A stretch of DNA of 64,000 nt from Welwitschia mirabilis (taxonomy: Eukaryota; Gnetophyta; Gnetopsida; Welwitschiales), in assembly GCA_051453625.1 (NCBI GenBank), contig JBOZIK010000001.1:226515246-226579245 (forward strand), in the 5' to 3' direction. The position numbers were made by a program, and so were the translations under genes. Position 1 is the stretch's first letter. Each line of letters begins with the position of its first letter. Under the pieces are notes generated by a model that was not told the DNA's origin, made no database searches, and saw only the letters and a list, made by a program, of their open reading frames with translations. Below, in pieces: positions 23,640 to 35,029 of this stretch.

Positions 23640-24600
23640 CATCAAAGAATGGAGAACAAGTAAGATCTTGGGCTAACATCATTACCCAGAATAGGAATAT
23701 AGACTCAAGGATGAATCTATATTTTTACCCACAACAATATTCTATGATAGAGGTTATTATTGATGAATAAGAATGAAACCTAGGAATTTTGAAATGGAAG
23801 AACTCCCTTATAGGTTTTATTTATGAATTGAAACTCCACATCTCAATGGTTCAAAGCTATGTGTACAATAGGTGGAACAACTCGGTAATTACAACATTAT
23901 AGATTGAAAAAGATATATTTATCTTTAAGTTTAAAATCCTAGAGGTGATGGAGAATATTTTAGATAGATGTTCATAACCATTTGATAATCATCTGCTAAT
24001 TTTAAATCCATAGATGCTTGACTCAGATATAAATTTAAAAAGAATTTCTAGTTTTTCCAATTGGGTAAAACTTCCATGCCTTAACCTACATTTATGATTA
24101 GTGAAAGTCATCTCCAAAATCACTAGCATCTTAGGTAAACTAATTTGCATAGATAAAATTACTGCGAGTTAAGGAAGAATAAGCTATACCATATTTTGTG
24201 TAGAAATTAATACTAAAATTGAGTCACTATCTTCAATCATTTTAAAAGGATCTAAAGGCAAAACATTAGAGCAATGCATTAAATATTAGTGAACTCCTAC
24301 AAAATGCATCTACTGTAGATGCTTTGGTCATAAGATAGAGGTATGCACATAAAAACAATATTTTATTTGAAAACCAATCTTGGCCAAAAAAATCAAGCAA
24401 ACTAAATAGCAAGAAGAAGTCAAGGATAAAGCTTCAGATTTATAGAGATCAAATGACTAGTTAGAGAGGTTAATAAGTACTAGAACTAAGGAAGATTTAA
24501 TACTTAAGAACACTGAGCCCAGCAAGGAAAATTCCATAGAAAGTTCCATAGTTACTTTAGAGGAAGCTTCACTGAAGTAGAATTAGATCCAGTATAGTAA
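23640..24600 (+). pseudogene. LINE ORF1: DUF4283 domain and CCHC zinc knuckle
   Basis: The frame reads NLGILKWKNSLIGFIYELKL near 23780 and later VKLPCLNLHL and ITSILGKLICIDKITAS, the DUF4283 fold of plant L1 ORF1 proteins. KCIYCRCFGHKIEVCT at 24302-24349 is a complete CCHC knuckle (C-2-C-4-H-4-C), the nucleic-acid-binding part. A Lys/Glu-rich tail follows (about 24370-24560). In the family this protein coats LINE RNA in the particle. Stops fall at several expected Gln and Trp sites. Confidence 0.85.
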
Positions 24601-24782
24601 ATCACCCAACTAGTATCAGCTCCCAGATTTTAATCCATACAATACATTATCTACTGAAAAGATCAAGGAGATTTAAATTGTATTTATAACTCAACTACCT
24701 AAAAGAATAAAATTATGAATTCTAATCATAGGAAATCTAGAAGAGGCCCAGGTAAAGGATTGATGGATAAAAATCCTAAATA

Positions 24783-27700
24783 ATGAAGATAACAAGGTGG
24801 AAAATAAGAGGTCTGAATATCCTCAACAAATAGTAAGTTATCAAAAGTATGATCAATGAGCTAAAACTAGGTATTTTTTTGGTATTATAAACAAAAGTTT
24901 GACTAGAGCGAGTAGAATAATAGTGCACTATTACATGCCAAATGCAAATTGTAGATATGCCCATAATTTTTCCCATTTCTTTCATGGTAGAATTTTACTT
25001 CTTTATAACTCATTGGTAGTAAATTTTTCAGTTCTTTTTATTTTCCTCTAATTAATCCACTATGAAATTAAGGTTAATAGTAACACTATATATCTATCTT
25101 TCATATATGGTTTTAACATGGTTAGAGAGAGACAATCATTGTGGAATGATTTAGATAGAGTGGCTAAGAAAATGCACCACCCATGGACTCTATTAAGCAA
25201 CTTAAACTACATAGTAGGTACCTCAAAAAAAGTAAATGGTCTCCTAGTAGGCCTTAACGATATAGAGGAACTCCAAATTTTACTCCAAAAATCCTTTATA
25301 ATGGACTTAAATAGTAAATGATGTTTCTTCACTTGGTTAAATAGACACCAAAATAAAGGTCAAATTCTATGCAAGCTAGATAGAGATTCAGTAAATAATA
25401 AGTGGCTTGATTTTTTTTCATTTTTATATGCTGAATTTCTCAACCTATATCTATCTGATCATTCTCCAATAGTAGTATATTGTAATGAAAATGTTAAGCC
25501 AAAACCTTCATTTAGTTTTGTAACTTTTGATGTGAAAAATAGGTTTTTTAACTATTTTTCATTATCCCTGAAAACTTCACTCTATTAGTAACTTCTTGGC
25601 TGACATCAAGAAAAAAATGCTAGCATATTAAATAAGGGTTAAAGAATCAGTTTAGAAATTATACTAGGAGCATTAGTCAAAACGTGAAAAACTTAAGGGT
25701 AAATCTAACTTCTACTCAAGTTATTTTACAAAAATCCCCAAGAAATGTAGACTTGCTTGAGAAGGAAAATTAGCTCATTTATTAATACAAGAAATTACTC
25801 AACCAATAATATCTCTTCAATAAGCAAATGGCTAATATTAAGTAGGCAAAAGAAGGAGATCAAAACACAGGCTACTTTCATGCTTGCATTAAGCAAAAGA
25901 AAAATGTGTATTCAATTAGAACTATTTAAAATGCTGATGGATGCATGCTCAGTTAGTCCCAAGAAGTGAAAAAAGAAATAATTTATTTCTTTAAAAACCT
26001 ATTAGGTTTAGCAACAATTACTATTGATCTAGACTTACTATTGTAAGTGAGGGATTCAAAAGTTAGTGCTTCTCAATGTATTTAGTTATGTAGATCCATT
26101 TCCTCTAAGGAAATCAAGAATGTATTTTTCATGATAAATAATGTCAAATCTCATGGACCTGATGGTTTGACAACAAAATTATTTAAGGCTTCTTGGTCTA
26201 TAAGAGGTAAAAATATTTGTAAGGTGGTTACATACTTTTTCAGAGAATACAACATGCCTAAAAAAATTAACTCCATAGCTATGGCATTAATTCCAAAAGT
26301 TTCTTCTCCTAACTCTTCCTTTATCTTTAGACCAATCACTTGTTGTAATGTGATATACAAAGCCATTTCTAATATCATAACCTAAAGAATCAAAGATGTG
26401 GTTGTCGATATAGTAGAAGATAGTCAAGGATCCTTTATGCCTCATTGAATTATCATTCACAATATTTTACTAGCTCAAAAACCAGTACAACACTATGGAA
26501 GAAATCACGTTAGTCCAAGATGTATGCTCAAGGTAGATTTAAAAAAAGCATATGATTCAGTGTCTTAGAAATTTCTCAAAGAGATCCTAAAATATTTGGA
26601 TTTTCTTTTTAAAGTGATCAACTAGATTGTAGCTTATATAACTACCCTTTATTAATTAATTCTAATTAATGAAGAGTTAATAGGTTTCTTTCTTGGTAGA
26701 AGGGAACTTAGATAAGAAGACCCTATATCCCCTTATTTACTTTGGTTATGGAATACCTATCAAGATGCTTAAATAAAATGACTAATTAAGCTCAATTTCA
26801 TTATCATCCCAAGTGTCGAAGGCTGAAAATCTCGCATCTCTATTATGCAAATGACTTACTCTTGTTTTATAGAGTAGATAAAGCCTCTATGCTAAATATA
26901 ACTTTAAAATACTTTTTAGAATTTTCAGGTCTTAAATTATATCTTGTCAAAACTCAAGAATTTTTTGGAGGTATCTCTCAAGGTTAAAAAGACAATTTCC
27001 TTCAAATTCTAGGATACTTAGAAGGGATCCTCCCAGTGAGATATCTGAGTGTATCTCTCACCTCTAAAAATCTCTTTACTTCAGACTATCTTCCCATCTT
27101 TTTGAGGATAATAGATCAAATTATGTCTTGAACAATCAAATTGCTCATATACAAAGGCAGACTTGTGTTAGTTAAGGTTATTTTTCAAAGCCTTATATCC
27201 TTTTAGTGTAGCGTTTTTATTCTCCCTAAGAAAATAATCAACAAACTTAATTATTTATGCAAGAAATTCCTTCAGACATATTCTAATGATCAGACTAGTA
27301 AGGCCCTGGTGGCTTGGCACATCTTAGTGAAACCAAAATCAGTAGGGGATCTAGATCTAATTTATGTGATTCAGATGAATAAGGCACTAATTTTATCATG
27401 ACTTTTGGATTTAGCTATTAATAAGAAAAATCTATGGGATAAATGGTATCACGAATACTATTTTAAACACTTAAATATTTGGCATTATTAAGTAAATCAT
27501 ATCACATCATGGGTCATTTGAAAAGTAATGAAGCTCAGAGCTCTAGAAGAGATATGTATCTACCTAGCTTTAAATACTTTAATTTGGAAAGTAGTTGGTA
27601 CCCCTTTCTTCACTTCTTCCACATATTCATAGCTATGTAATCATTATTCCAATGTAGACTGGTGCTCCTTAATTTCAAACAGGTATGTCACTTCCAAATA

Positions 27701-28310
27701 CTCCTTCATCTCTTGGTTGGCCTATAGCAATAGGCTCTTTAAAAAAGGAATATTAATTAAGTTTGGAATCAAAACCAATTCCATATGTTCTTTTTGTAAG
27801 GAGGCTAATGAAATAAGAAATCATCTATTCTTTGAATACCCCCTTTGTTTTAGATTTCTTAGAGAAGTGCTAAATTTAGTTCATCTCCAACCTCCTTCAA
27901 ATAAATAGACAATCTTTTTGCATTGTTTTAATCATAAATTCAAATCCAGATCCAATCAGCACTATATTATATAATCANNNNNNNNNNNNNNNNNNNNNNN
28001 NNNNNNNNNNNNNNNNNNNNNNNNNNNNNNNNNNNNNNNNNNNNNNNNNNNNNNNNNNNNNNNNNNNNNNNNNNNNNCCAGATCCAATCAGCACTATATT
28101 ATAGAATCATTGATTGCAGATAGTATATATTTTATCTAATAAAATAGAAATGTAAAGGTCTCTAGAGACATAGACTTCAAACCTTAAATCTTAATTAGGA
28201 AAATTCAAGGTTAGTTAAATTTCAATCTAAGTTCTATTCAGAAGTTAAAAGACACCTAATAGGATCATAGATGGTATCAAATAATGGGTATTTCCTCCAA
28301 GTTCATGAAG
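24783..28310 (+). pseudogene. LINE ORF2: endonuclease, reverse transcriptase, zf-RVT
   Basis: Starts MKITRWKIRGLNILN at 24783, just after ORF1; the endonuclease Asn expected after the first Trp is Lys. The endonuclease runs to about 25500 (ERQSLWNDLDRVAKKM near 25126; SDHSPIVV near 25454 intact). RT: SHGPDGL (26149), RPITCCNVIYKAIS (about 26330), KVDLKKAYDSVS (26530-26565), EDPISPYL near 26716 (Gly to Glu), and YAND at 26844-26855 where YADD is required. The thumb and connection follow to 27700. zf-RVT reads KFGIKTNSICSFCKEANE then HLFFE (27750-27830). A C-terminal piece resumes after the gap at 28100-28310. In the family this protein nicks the target and copies LINE RNA; this copy cannot. 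Confidence 0.9.
27940..28110. other. Assembly gap with duplicated flanks (100 N)
   Basis: CCAGATCCAATCAGCACTAT stands on both sides of an N run of exactly 100 (27978-28077), a default gap size. Likely unmerged contig ends inside LINE ORF2. Confidence 0.85.
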
Positions 28311-29107
28311 AAAAAGAAAAAAAATGAGCATCTCCCTACCTATGTTCTTTAAACACAAGGCTATGGAAGATTCATCAAAAAGTAGAGAGGAGATGAAGCA
28401 CCCTTGCAAATTGATCATTAAGAGTATTTTATATTACCAACAAAGTCTAGAACTCATTTGTAGGTATAGATGGATAAAGGGTAGGTTATTCCTGGGTCTA
28501 GATATAATAGTTTATTACTTATTTAATTTTTTTATGTGTTAATAATCTTTGTGAAGCTACAAATTTTGTCTAGAAAATCTAGTAATCCCTTTCTTACTAG
28601 GACTCAGAGTTTATCACTTGATAGTTCTTTAATCCTACTAAATGTTCTTTATCAGGATACTAAGAATGTACAATTTTCTTTCAATTTAATAAGGATATGT
28701 AAATCAGAAAATTTGTTTTCCTAAGATTCCCCTACTGTAATTATTTCTGCTGAGAAGAACTGAGCCTCTTGAAGCTATAGGTGTAGAATTCTGAAACTAT
28801 AGGAGAGCTAGATACTTCTAAGCCTAGCGTATACAATTTTTTTCATTCCTCCTTGCTACCCCTATTTTAATTTATTACTCATTGCAGGGATTATTTCCTC
28901 AAACCAACTATTATCATGTTTTTATAGTTTTACCCCATGTTTATCTACATTTTCAAAGGAAAGTTCTTAAGAAACTGATCTCTCAGTAGGTCATCCATTA
29001 GACTTATTTATTTAAACCAGGTCAAGCTCTAGTTTTAGATCTATGTAAGAGTTTGATTTGCAACTTTTTTACAATAATGAAAATTTTTCAATTTACTTCA
29101 AAAAAAA
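28311..29107 (+). other. LINE 3' UTR and A-rich tail
   Basis: No convincing coding frame (two short open frames of 72 and 62 codons look random). It ends with TTTTTTACAATAATG near 29070 and an 8-A run at about 29100. The short tail suits an old insertion. Confidence 0.6.
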
Positions 29108-29660
29108 TATTCCTCAAGAATATGTGTACAATGAAAAGATGCATAAACATAAAGAGTAAAGTGTTTTTAGCATAGAAAATAAGTGGAATCCTTAAAAACC
29201 AATTTCCATCTAAATACAAAGATCTTGAATGCCTTATAATTATTATTTACATAGAATATAAGCAATTTAACCATGTCATGTTAGAATAAAAAGTAATTGT
29301 AAACTTTCTATCCTATGAAACCTACAAAGAATTAGGCTTGAAAGGGCTTAAAAACATGAAAATTTTACTTCATCTCATTGATAATTTTGTTTAAAAAACC
29401 ATTGTAAGTTACTAAATATGTTATTTTTAGGCAGGTAGCTATTAATTCCTAGTGGATTTTGCAATTTTGGACATGGAAAACACAACAAATTAGTTAGTAT
29501 CCATTATCTTTGGAAGACCTATCCTAGTAACCTTAAATACTTTGATTAATTATAGGAATGATTTGATGAAAATATTTAGAAAATATGATGATAGAAATAA
29601 ATGTTTTTAATGCCATGAAATTACCTTCTAGTAATGATGGAGTAAAATATATAGGTAGGA
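29108..29660 (+). pseudogene. Family G protease
   Basis: Gypsy coding resumes with NIPQEYVYNEK. After ILKNQFPSKYKD (about 29195), SYETYKELGLKGLK marks the segment just after the active site. The Asp-Leu-Gly-Ala-Ser box has become Glu-stop (MLE then TAA near 29280). FLVDFAILDMENTTN (about 29450) and IIFGRPILVTLNTLINY (about 29500) are the flap and the second conserved strand. Family role: an aspartic protease that cuts Gag-Pol. The fragment at 49380-50800 shows the same domain. Confidence 0.8.
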
Positions 29661-30059
29661 TAGAAATCTTTCTAGACAACCAAGAAGCCTCCACTTACTT
29701 TCATAAGACTGATATCTTAGACATTTCTTAAGAGTAATAATTATATACTATCACTGAAGATGAAATTCTCATTGAACTTAAGGCTCTTCTAAAAGAAGGT
29801 AAATATGCTTTGTTAGAGAAAAATTACATATTCCTAGTGGTGATTAATTTTTCTTTATGCTCATCCAAATAAACTAAGTTGCTAAACCTTATTTAAGAAA
29901 ACACAAATAGTCAATAGAATAAATCCTTTTTGCATTAGAGGCATTAACCTTAGCATTTGCATGTATTACATTTACTTAGAAGAAAATTATAAACCATCTA
30001 TAAAAGCCCAATGAAGGATAAACCTAATCCTAAAAGAGGTAGTGAAGAATGAAGTGATC

Positions 30060-31290
30060 AAACTCTTACATAATGAAATCATCTACTCCATCTCAGATAG
30101 TAAATGAATAAGTCAACCTAAACAATAGCAAAACAATCTACAATTATCATCATACAAAATGAACACAATGAACCTATCCCTGCTAGACCCATAGTTAAAT
30201 GGAGAATGTACATAAGCTATAAAAAACTAAGCTTTACTTAAGTAAAGATCATTTCCCTCTTCCATTCTCTAATTAAATCTTAGAAAAATTTTCAGGACAT
30301 GTTTTAACTACTTCCTATAGGGATATTTAAGATATGACTAAATAGAAATCATATCTAAAGATTAGTATAAAACCTATTTTACCTATCCATATGAAATCTT
30401 TGCTTATAAAGGAATTCCTTTTGAATTATATAATACTCCTATCACATTTTAACATTGCACGCTTGATTTTTTTTTTTAATTTACTAGACTCATGTTTTAA
30501 AATATTTATGAATTATTTTTCTATCTACGAGGCCTCTTTTGATCATTTCCTTTATAAGGACATATAAAAAATGTCTTGTTCTTAACTACAAAAAAAAAAT
30601 GTCATTTCATGATCAACAAATGCATAGTGTTAGAACATATTATCTCTTTAGAAGGAATTCAAATAGATCCTATAAAATTTTCTCTAATTATACATGTGCC
30701 TACTCCATAAAAATAGAAATACATTAGATTCATTCTAGAATACATAAGATATTACATGAGGTTATTAAGGATTTTAGTAAAATTTCCAAATTACTTTATA
30801 ATTTTCTAAGCAAAGAAATCTTTTTTGAACTAGATCCATTAGTGTCAATAGGATTTTGATGAAATTAAATAAAAACCTACGTTCACTCCTATTATTCAAT
30901 TACCTAATTGGAATTTATTCTTTAAACTTATGTGAGTGCTAGCAATTATGTACTTAGAGCTATGTTAGAATGAATAATAAATAGAAAATGAATTATAATT
31001 TATTATGCTATTAAAATGCTAAAAGGCACTTAGCTCAACTGTACTATCACTAAAAAAGTGCTTCTTGCTATAGTCTTTAACTTTGAAAAATTTAGCCAAT
31101 ATATATCAAGCTCTAAGGTAATTATCTATGTAGACCACTCATCCCTTAGATACCTATTTACTAAAAAGGATTCAAAACCTAGATTAATCAGATGAATTCC
31201 ACTTTTATAGGAGTTTGATTTAGAAATTAAGGGATAAAAGGGCTTTGATGACATAGCTATAAATCATCTTTTATAAATAATTTAGGAAAA
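30060..31290 (+). pseudogene. Family G reverse transcriptase and RNase H
   Basis: Fingers and palm are recognisable at 30200-30460 (RKDHFPLPF-like and FAYKGIPFELYNTPITF). The active-site box reads FMNY at 30505-30516 in place of FMDD, so both catalytic Asp are gone. The thumb begins KKKCHFMINKCIVLEH (about 30590) and IISLEGIQIDPIK. RNase H is clear at 31050-31280: [37 protein letters not shown] and EFDLEIKG. The R-stop-I-P-L-L-stop-E stretch near 31185 shows TGG to TGA and CAG to TAG changes. An A run at 30590 adds a frameshift. Confidence 0.85.
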
Positions 31291-31359
31291 CTTACAAATA
31301 TCTATTTTCATCCATAATGCCTTTCCTAATAAATACCTCTTCTTAGTTTTAGAAATATT

Positions 31360-32530
31360 TTAGTTTGTTGATATTGCAAACTACTTAGTTTTCAAAGTTA
31401 TTACCTCTCACTGAATCTTTAATAATAGAAAGAAGTTCTTACATTAGACTAAATAATTCTTTTGGGATAGTCTTTATCTATTTAAGTATTACCTAGATTA
31501 AGTCATCTATAAATGTGTCCCTTAATGTAGAATTAATAAAACTTTTAGGAATTATCATTCTAAGGCTTATAATGGTCATTACTCTATGAAGAAATCTTTC
31601 ATGAAAATTTGTCAATTTAGTTTTTATTAGTCATCCATTTTTCATGATTCCTACATCTATTGTAAAACTTACAAAAATTGCTAAAAACTCGATAGTCTTT
31701 CACAATGACATATGAATCCTTTAAACCCCATTATCATTATTGAAGCCTTTGACATTGGAGTATTAACTTTGAAGGCCTATATTATTCTGTAAATAGACAT
31801 TTGAGTATTCTTGTTTATTTTGATTATGTTACCAGATGGGTACAAGAATGTGCATGTCAATTGAACAATGCTCAAAACATAGTAAAATCATTTGAAAAAA
31901 ATATTTTAATGATATTCAATTATTCTTAAGTTTTAATTAGTAATGATAGAATGAACTTTTGTAATAGAATATTTAGCAATATTCTCACTAAGTATAGGAT
32001 CATCCATAAAATTGTAATACCTTGCTATCTCCAAATTAGTAGTTAAGTTGAATTTGGTAATAGAGAAATAGAAAAATATTTTGTAAAATGTAGTAAACAA
32101 ACTAGAAAATATTTGTCTTTTAAACTTAATGACATCAAATGAGCTTATCAAATAGCTTAGGAAACACCTTTATGAATGTATCCATTCAGATTATTCTATG
32201 GAAAACTTATCATTTATCTATGAAACTTAAATACAAAGCATATTAGATAATTAAAAACATGAACTTAGATCTAGAAGCAGTAAGGAAAAAAATGTCTATA
32301 TAACTTAATGATTAGAGGAAATCAAGAAGAACACCTATGAGAACATGAGAATCAATTAAAAAAGAATAAATTAATTAGATGATTAAAACTTCCTTAGGAA
32401 AATATTTCAAGAGGAAGATCTAATTTTTCTCTACAACTCAGGATTACATTTACTTCTAGGAAAATTAGTTTCTAAGTAGAAAGACTTATTTCTAATTAAA
32501 AAAAATATTTTCTTGAATGGTGTGATTTTC
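31360..32530 (+). pseudogene. Family G integrase
   Basis: The N-terminal zinc domain is visible as HSKAYNGHYSMKKS (about 31558) and HDSYIYCKTYKNC (about 31635). The core contains ANYLVFKVIPSH upstream, a DIGVLTLKAY equivalent of the first catalytic Asp region near 31745, and DYVTRWVQECACQLNNAQ (31819). The C-terminal part is traced by FYGKLIIYL (about 32180) and later by an LYNS-like block (about 32440). Family role: insertion of cDNA into chromosomal DNA. Frames are broken throughout. Confidence 0.8.
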
Positions 32531-32639
32531 ATTTAAAACACTGAAAGTTAAAAGCCATTAATAATTCAAAGCCAATGGACATCTCCTTAAACATTACCAT
32601 CCACCTCTCTAATGGACTTGTAAATTTATGAGACTTATA

Positions 32640-33942
32640 AACTAAGGTTAATAGCCTTTAATAAAATTTGATAATAAGTAATCTCACTATCATCTTAAGT
32701 AATGGTTAAGATTAAATATACTTATAGATTTTTAAGAAAACATTATGCTAATTTTAAGTTTAATTGCTATAGTCATGTTCACTTGAGATTCCAATTTTGG
32801 TAATACATGGCTGAAAAAGATGAAATCTACCTTCGTATTATGTTTTTTATGTTTAAATATTTTGATGGAAACAATATTTTTCATGATTAGGCTAATGAGT
32901 CTATGACCCCTCTTATGTATATAAAAATAAATGTTAAAAGAAACATAAAAATAAAAATAATATCTCTTCTCTAAATGCACATCTCATTAATAACTTAATT
33001 GGGTTTACTTAATTGCATCGAGCTATGGACGCTCACTAGAGATTTAGTTCTAATAATCTACTTATGACATAATCAATTAGATCAGGGCTATAAACACACA
33101 CTAAAAATATAGCACTAATTTCTTTACAAAATAATATGCTTAACTCTATTGAAAGAAAATGTTGTAATACTAGATGCTCAATGTGATTTAAATGCTTAAT
33201 ACAAAGGAGATATATGCTTTTAGAAATGGAAAATAAAGTAAAGAAAAATGTGGGAATTAGAGGCCTTCTAAGCTTTATTATCTTTAACTCTTATATTTAA
33301 GATTTGCTATGCTTTTCTAAATTTGTATAAGTTATTTGTTTAATGCTATGCTTATTTGATATCAAAATCCATTAAAAATTACAAAATATAATAAAGTTAT
33401 TAACTTAAATAGATTATCTCCTTTATTTCTTAGTTACATGATTGAGTAATTTATCATATTTTTATTTTATATCTCCATTACCCATTCCACTTCATCCCTC
33501 TTTCATGACAAATAATACCTTAATGCATAAAGAGATTCTATAGATTGAATTTTTACTTAGTAATTTTTAAAAAGAAATAAAATATGGTCATCTCGCATTA
33601 GGTGGTTTTTCCTTTTGATAGCTTAGTTACATTACTTTACATATTTTCTTTTAATAAAAGGGCTTCTTAAAATTTTCTAAGGATATGTTGCCAAAATGCT
33701 TTTAATACTTTTTATTATAAAATTTTGAGGATAAGTTTAGTTTTAGTTAAGAAGTATGGCATCTTTTCCTTGTAATATTTTTTAAAACATTTTGATGTCT
33801 TAAACTCAGAAAATTAGTTATAACTTTTTCAAATGATATATCATTTTCCACCTTAATTATTTTTCCTTAGATAATTTCCCATATTAATCATTTTTTAATC
33901 AAATTTTTGTTAAGAATCTATCAAATTTTTGAGTAGAAGATG
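32640..33942 (+). other. Family G 3' UTR, copy 1
   Basis: Non-coding, colinear with 38001-39457 and with 39906-40906 (shared GATATCTCTTCTCTAAA-like, GGGCTATAAACAC and ATAATACTAGATG blocks). Contains two imperfect copies of a ~57-bp unit around GGGCTATAAAC...CTCACTAG (33016-33125). Confidence 0.7.
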
Positions 33943-35029
33943 TGTTAACATACAAAAATTAACATTTATATCAAGTTTTTTTAGGCCTATTTATTATAAA
34001 TAAAGACATTAATTTAATTATATTAATTATAAAATGTGTTTTTTATTATTTTAATAATTGCAGATCTTTAGCCATGTTCTGAAAAAAATGGTAAAATATG
34101 AACATAATCCCACATAAAACAATGGTGGTAATGGAGATATGGGATGGTGACACATAGCAATAGCATTGGAAGATATGGCAAAGATATGAGGATGTGGCAT
34201 TGAAGAGATGTAGTGATAGCACTAGTTCATAGAGGAATCTGGCTTCGAAGCCCACATGTTAGACTTATCATGCTAAATATTTTACCTATTTCTAAATAAT
34301 GATCTTTACTAAATGTTATAAGTTAATCTCCAACAAATGCTAAATGATGAAGGTTCTACCTAATGCTAGTGAACAAAATCTTATCAACCTAATGATATAA
34401 GACAACCTCCCTAAAATGCTAAAAGATATAATGTTACTTACCAAATGATAAATTATGATTATTATACCTAATTCTATAAGATAAAAACTCTCAAGTACTT
34501 CAACCATAACATCACCTATAAAAGGACCTTAATCTCTCATTTGTAAACATACTTTATTTTCATAAAAGAATAGAACTTTTAAAGCATTAAGTTAACATGG
34601 CCCTCTAAATAATTTCTTTGGGAAGTGGACTACTTTTAGGGTAGCTTGAGGAGTCATTACTAGATTCATTATTCCTTCTTTGATGTATTATATCTATTTT
34701 GATTTAATATAAAGTAGATGTTTATTTTCATTTTGAGTTATAAATAACTTTTTATTTTTAATGCTTAGTGAACCTGCATTATTAAGTTACTTTATTACTG
34801 GATGAATTCCTTAGGTTAATTAGTTATAATCACTTCTATTTGATGGATTTTAAGTGCATTAAGTTCTTTTTTTCATGCTTATTCAAGGGATATGAACAAC
34901 CAATTGATTTTCAAGTTTACTAATTCTCATATGGTAAATGAAATTTTATCACCATAACCTAATCCATCATTACTTGATAATTGAAAGTATGCTTTAGGAA
35001 AGTATAGGATATCATTGAAGTGAAGAATC
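33943..35029 (+). repeat. Family G LTR copy 3 (shared LTR)
   Basis: Begins TGTTAACATAC and is preceded by the family 3' UTR, so it is the 3' LTR of the LINE-bearing element. It is also followed by family leader sequence (35030 on), so it is the 5' LTR of the next unit. The TATA box is at 34517. Confidence 0.8.
34517..34523 (+). promoter_or_regulatory. LTR TATA box, family G LTR3
   Basis: CACCTATAAAAGGACC, the best-preserved TATA box of the family together with 41515. Confidence 0.65.

Larger units (their letters stand above)
23402..29107 (+). mobile_element. L1-type LINE inserted in family G pol
   Basis: Carries ORF1 with DUF4283 and a CCHC knuckle, ORF2 with endonuclease, RT and zf-RVT, a 3' UTR and a short A run just before gypsy coding sequence resumes. 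The left limit is set by the last gypsy codon, the right by the AAAAAAAA run at about 29100. A length of 5.7 kb (including a 100-N gap) is near full length for a plant L1. No clear target duplication survives. All enzyme frames are broken. Confidence 0.85.
18898..35029 (+). mobile_element. Family G Ty3/gypsy (Athila-like) element, interrupted by a LINE
   Basis: LTR2 (18898) and LTR3 (33943) enclose a leader, gag, protease, RT, RNase H and integrase in that order, the gypsy arrangement. A LINE of about 5.7 kb splits the interior between the end of the gag region and protease. Without it the element would be about 10.4 kb, normal for Athila/Tat. All frames are broken, and both RT catalytic Asp and the protease Asp are lost. 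LTR3 also serves as the left LTR of a second, shorter unit (to 41.9 kb), so no target duplication can be read at its right end. Confidence 0.8.

Noticed and set aside
23395-29115. Target-site duplication for the LINE (CTTAA against ACTTCAA).
   Set aside because: Too short and imperfect next to an A run; not distinguishable from chance.
17014-34480. CRISPR-like spacing of the 24-bp repeats.
   Set aside because: Units are directly adjacent without unique spacers, and the setting is a plant LTR.
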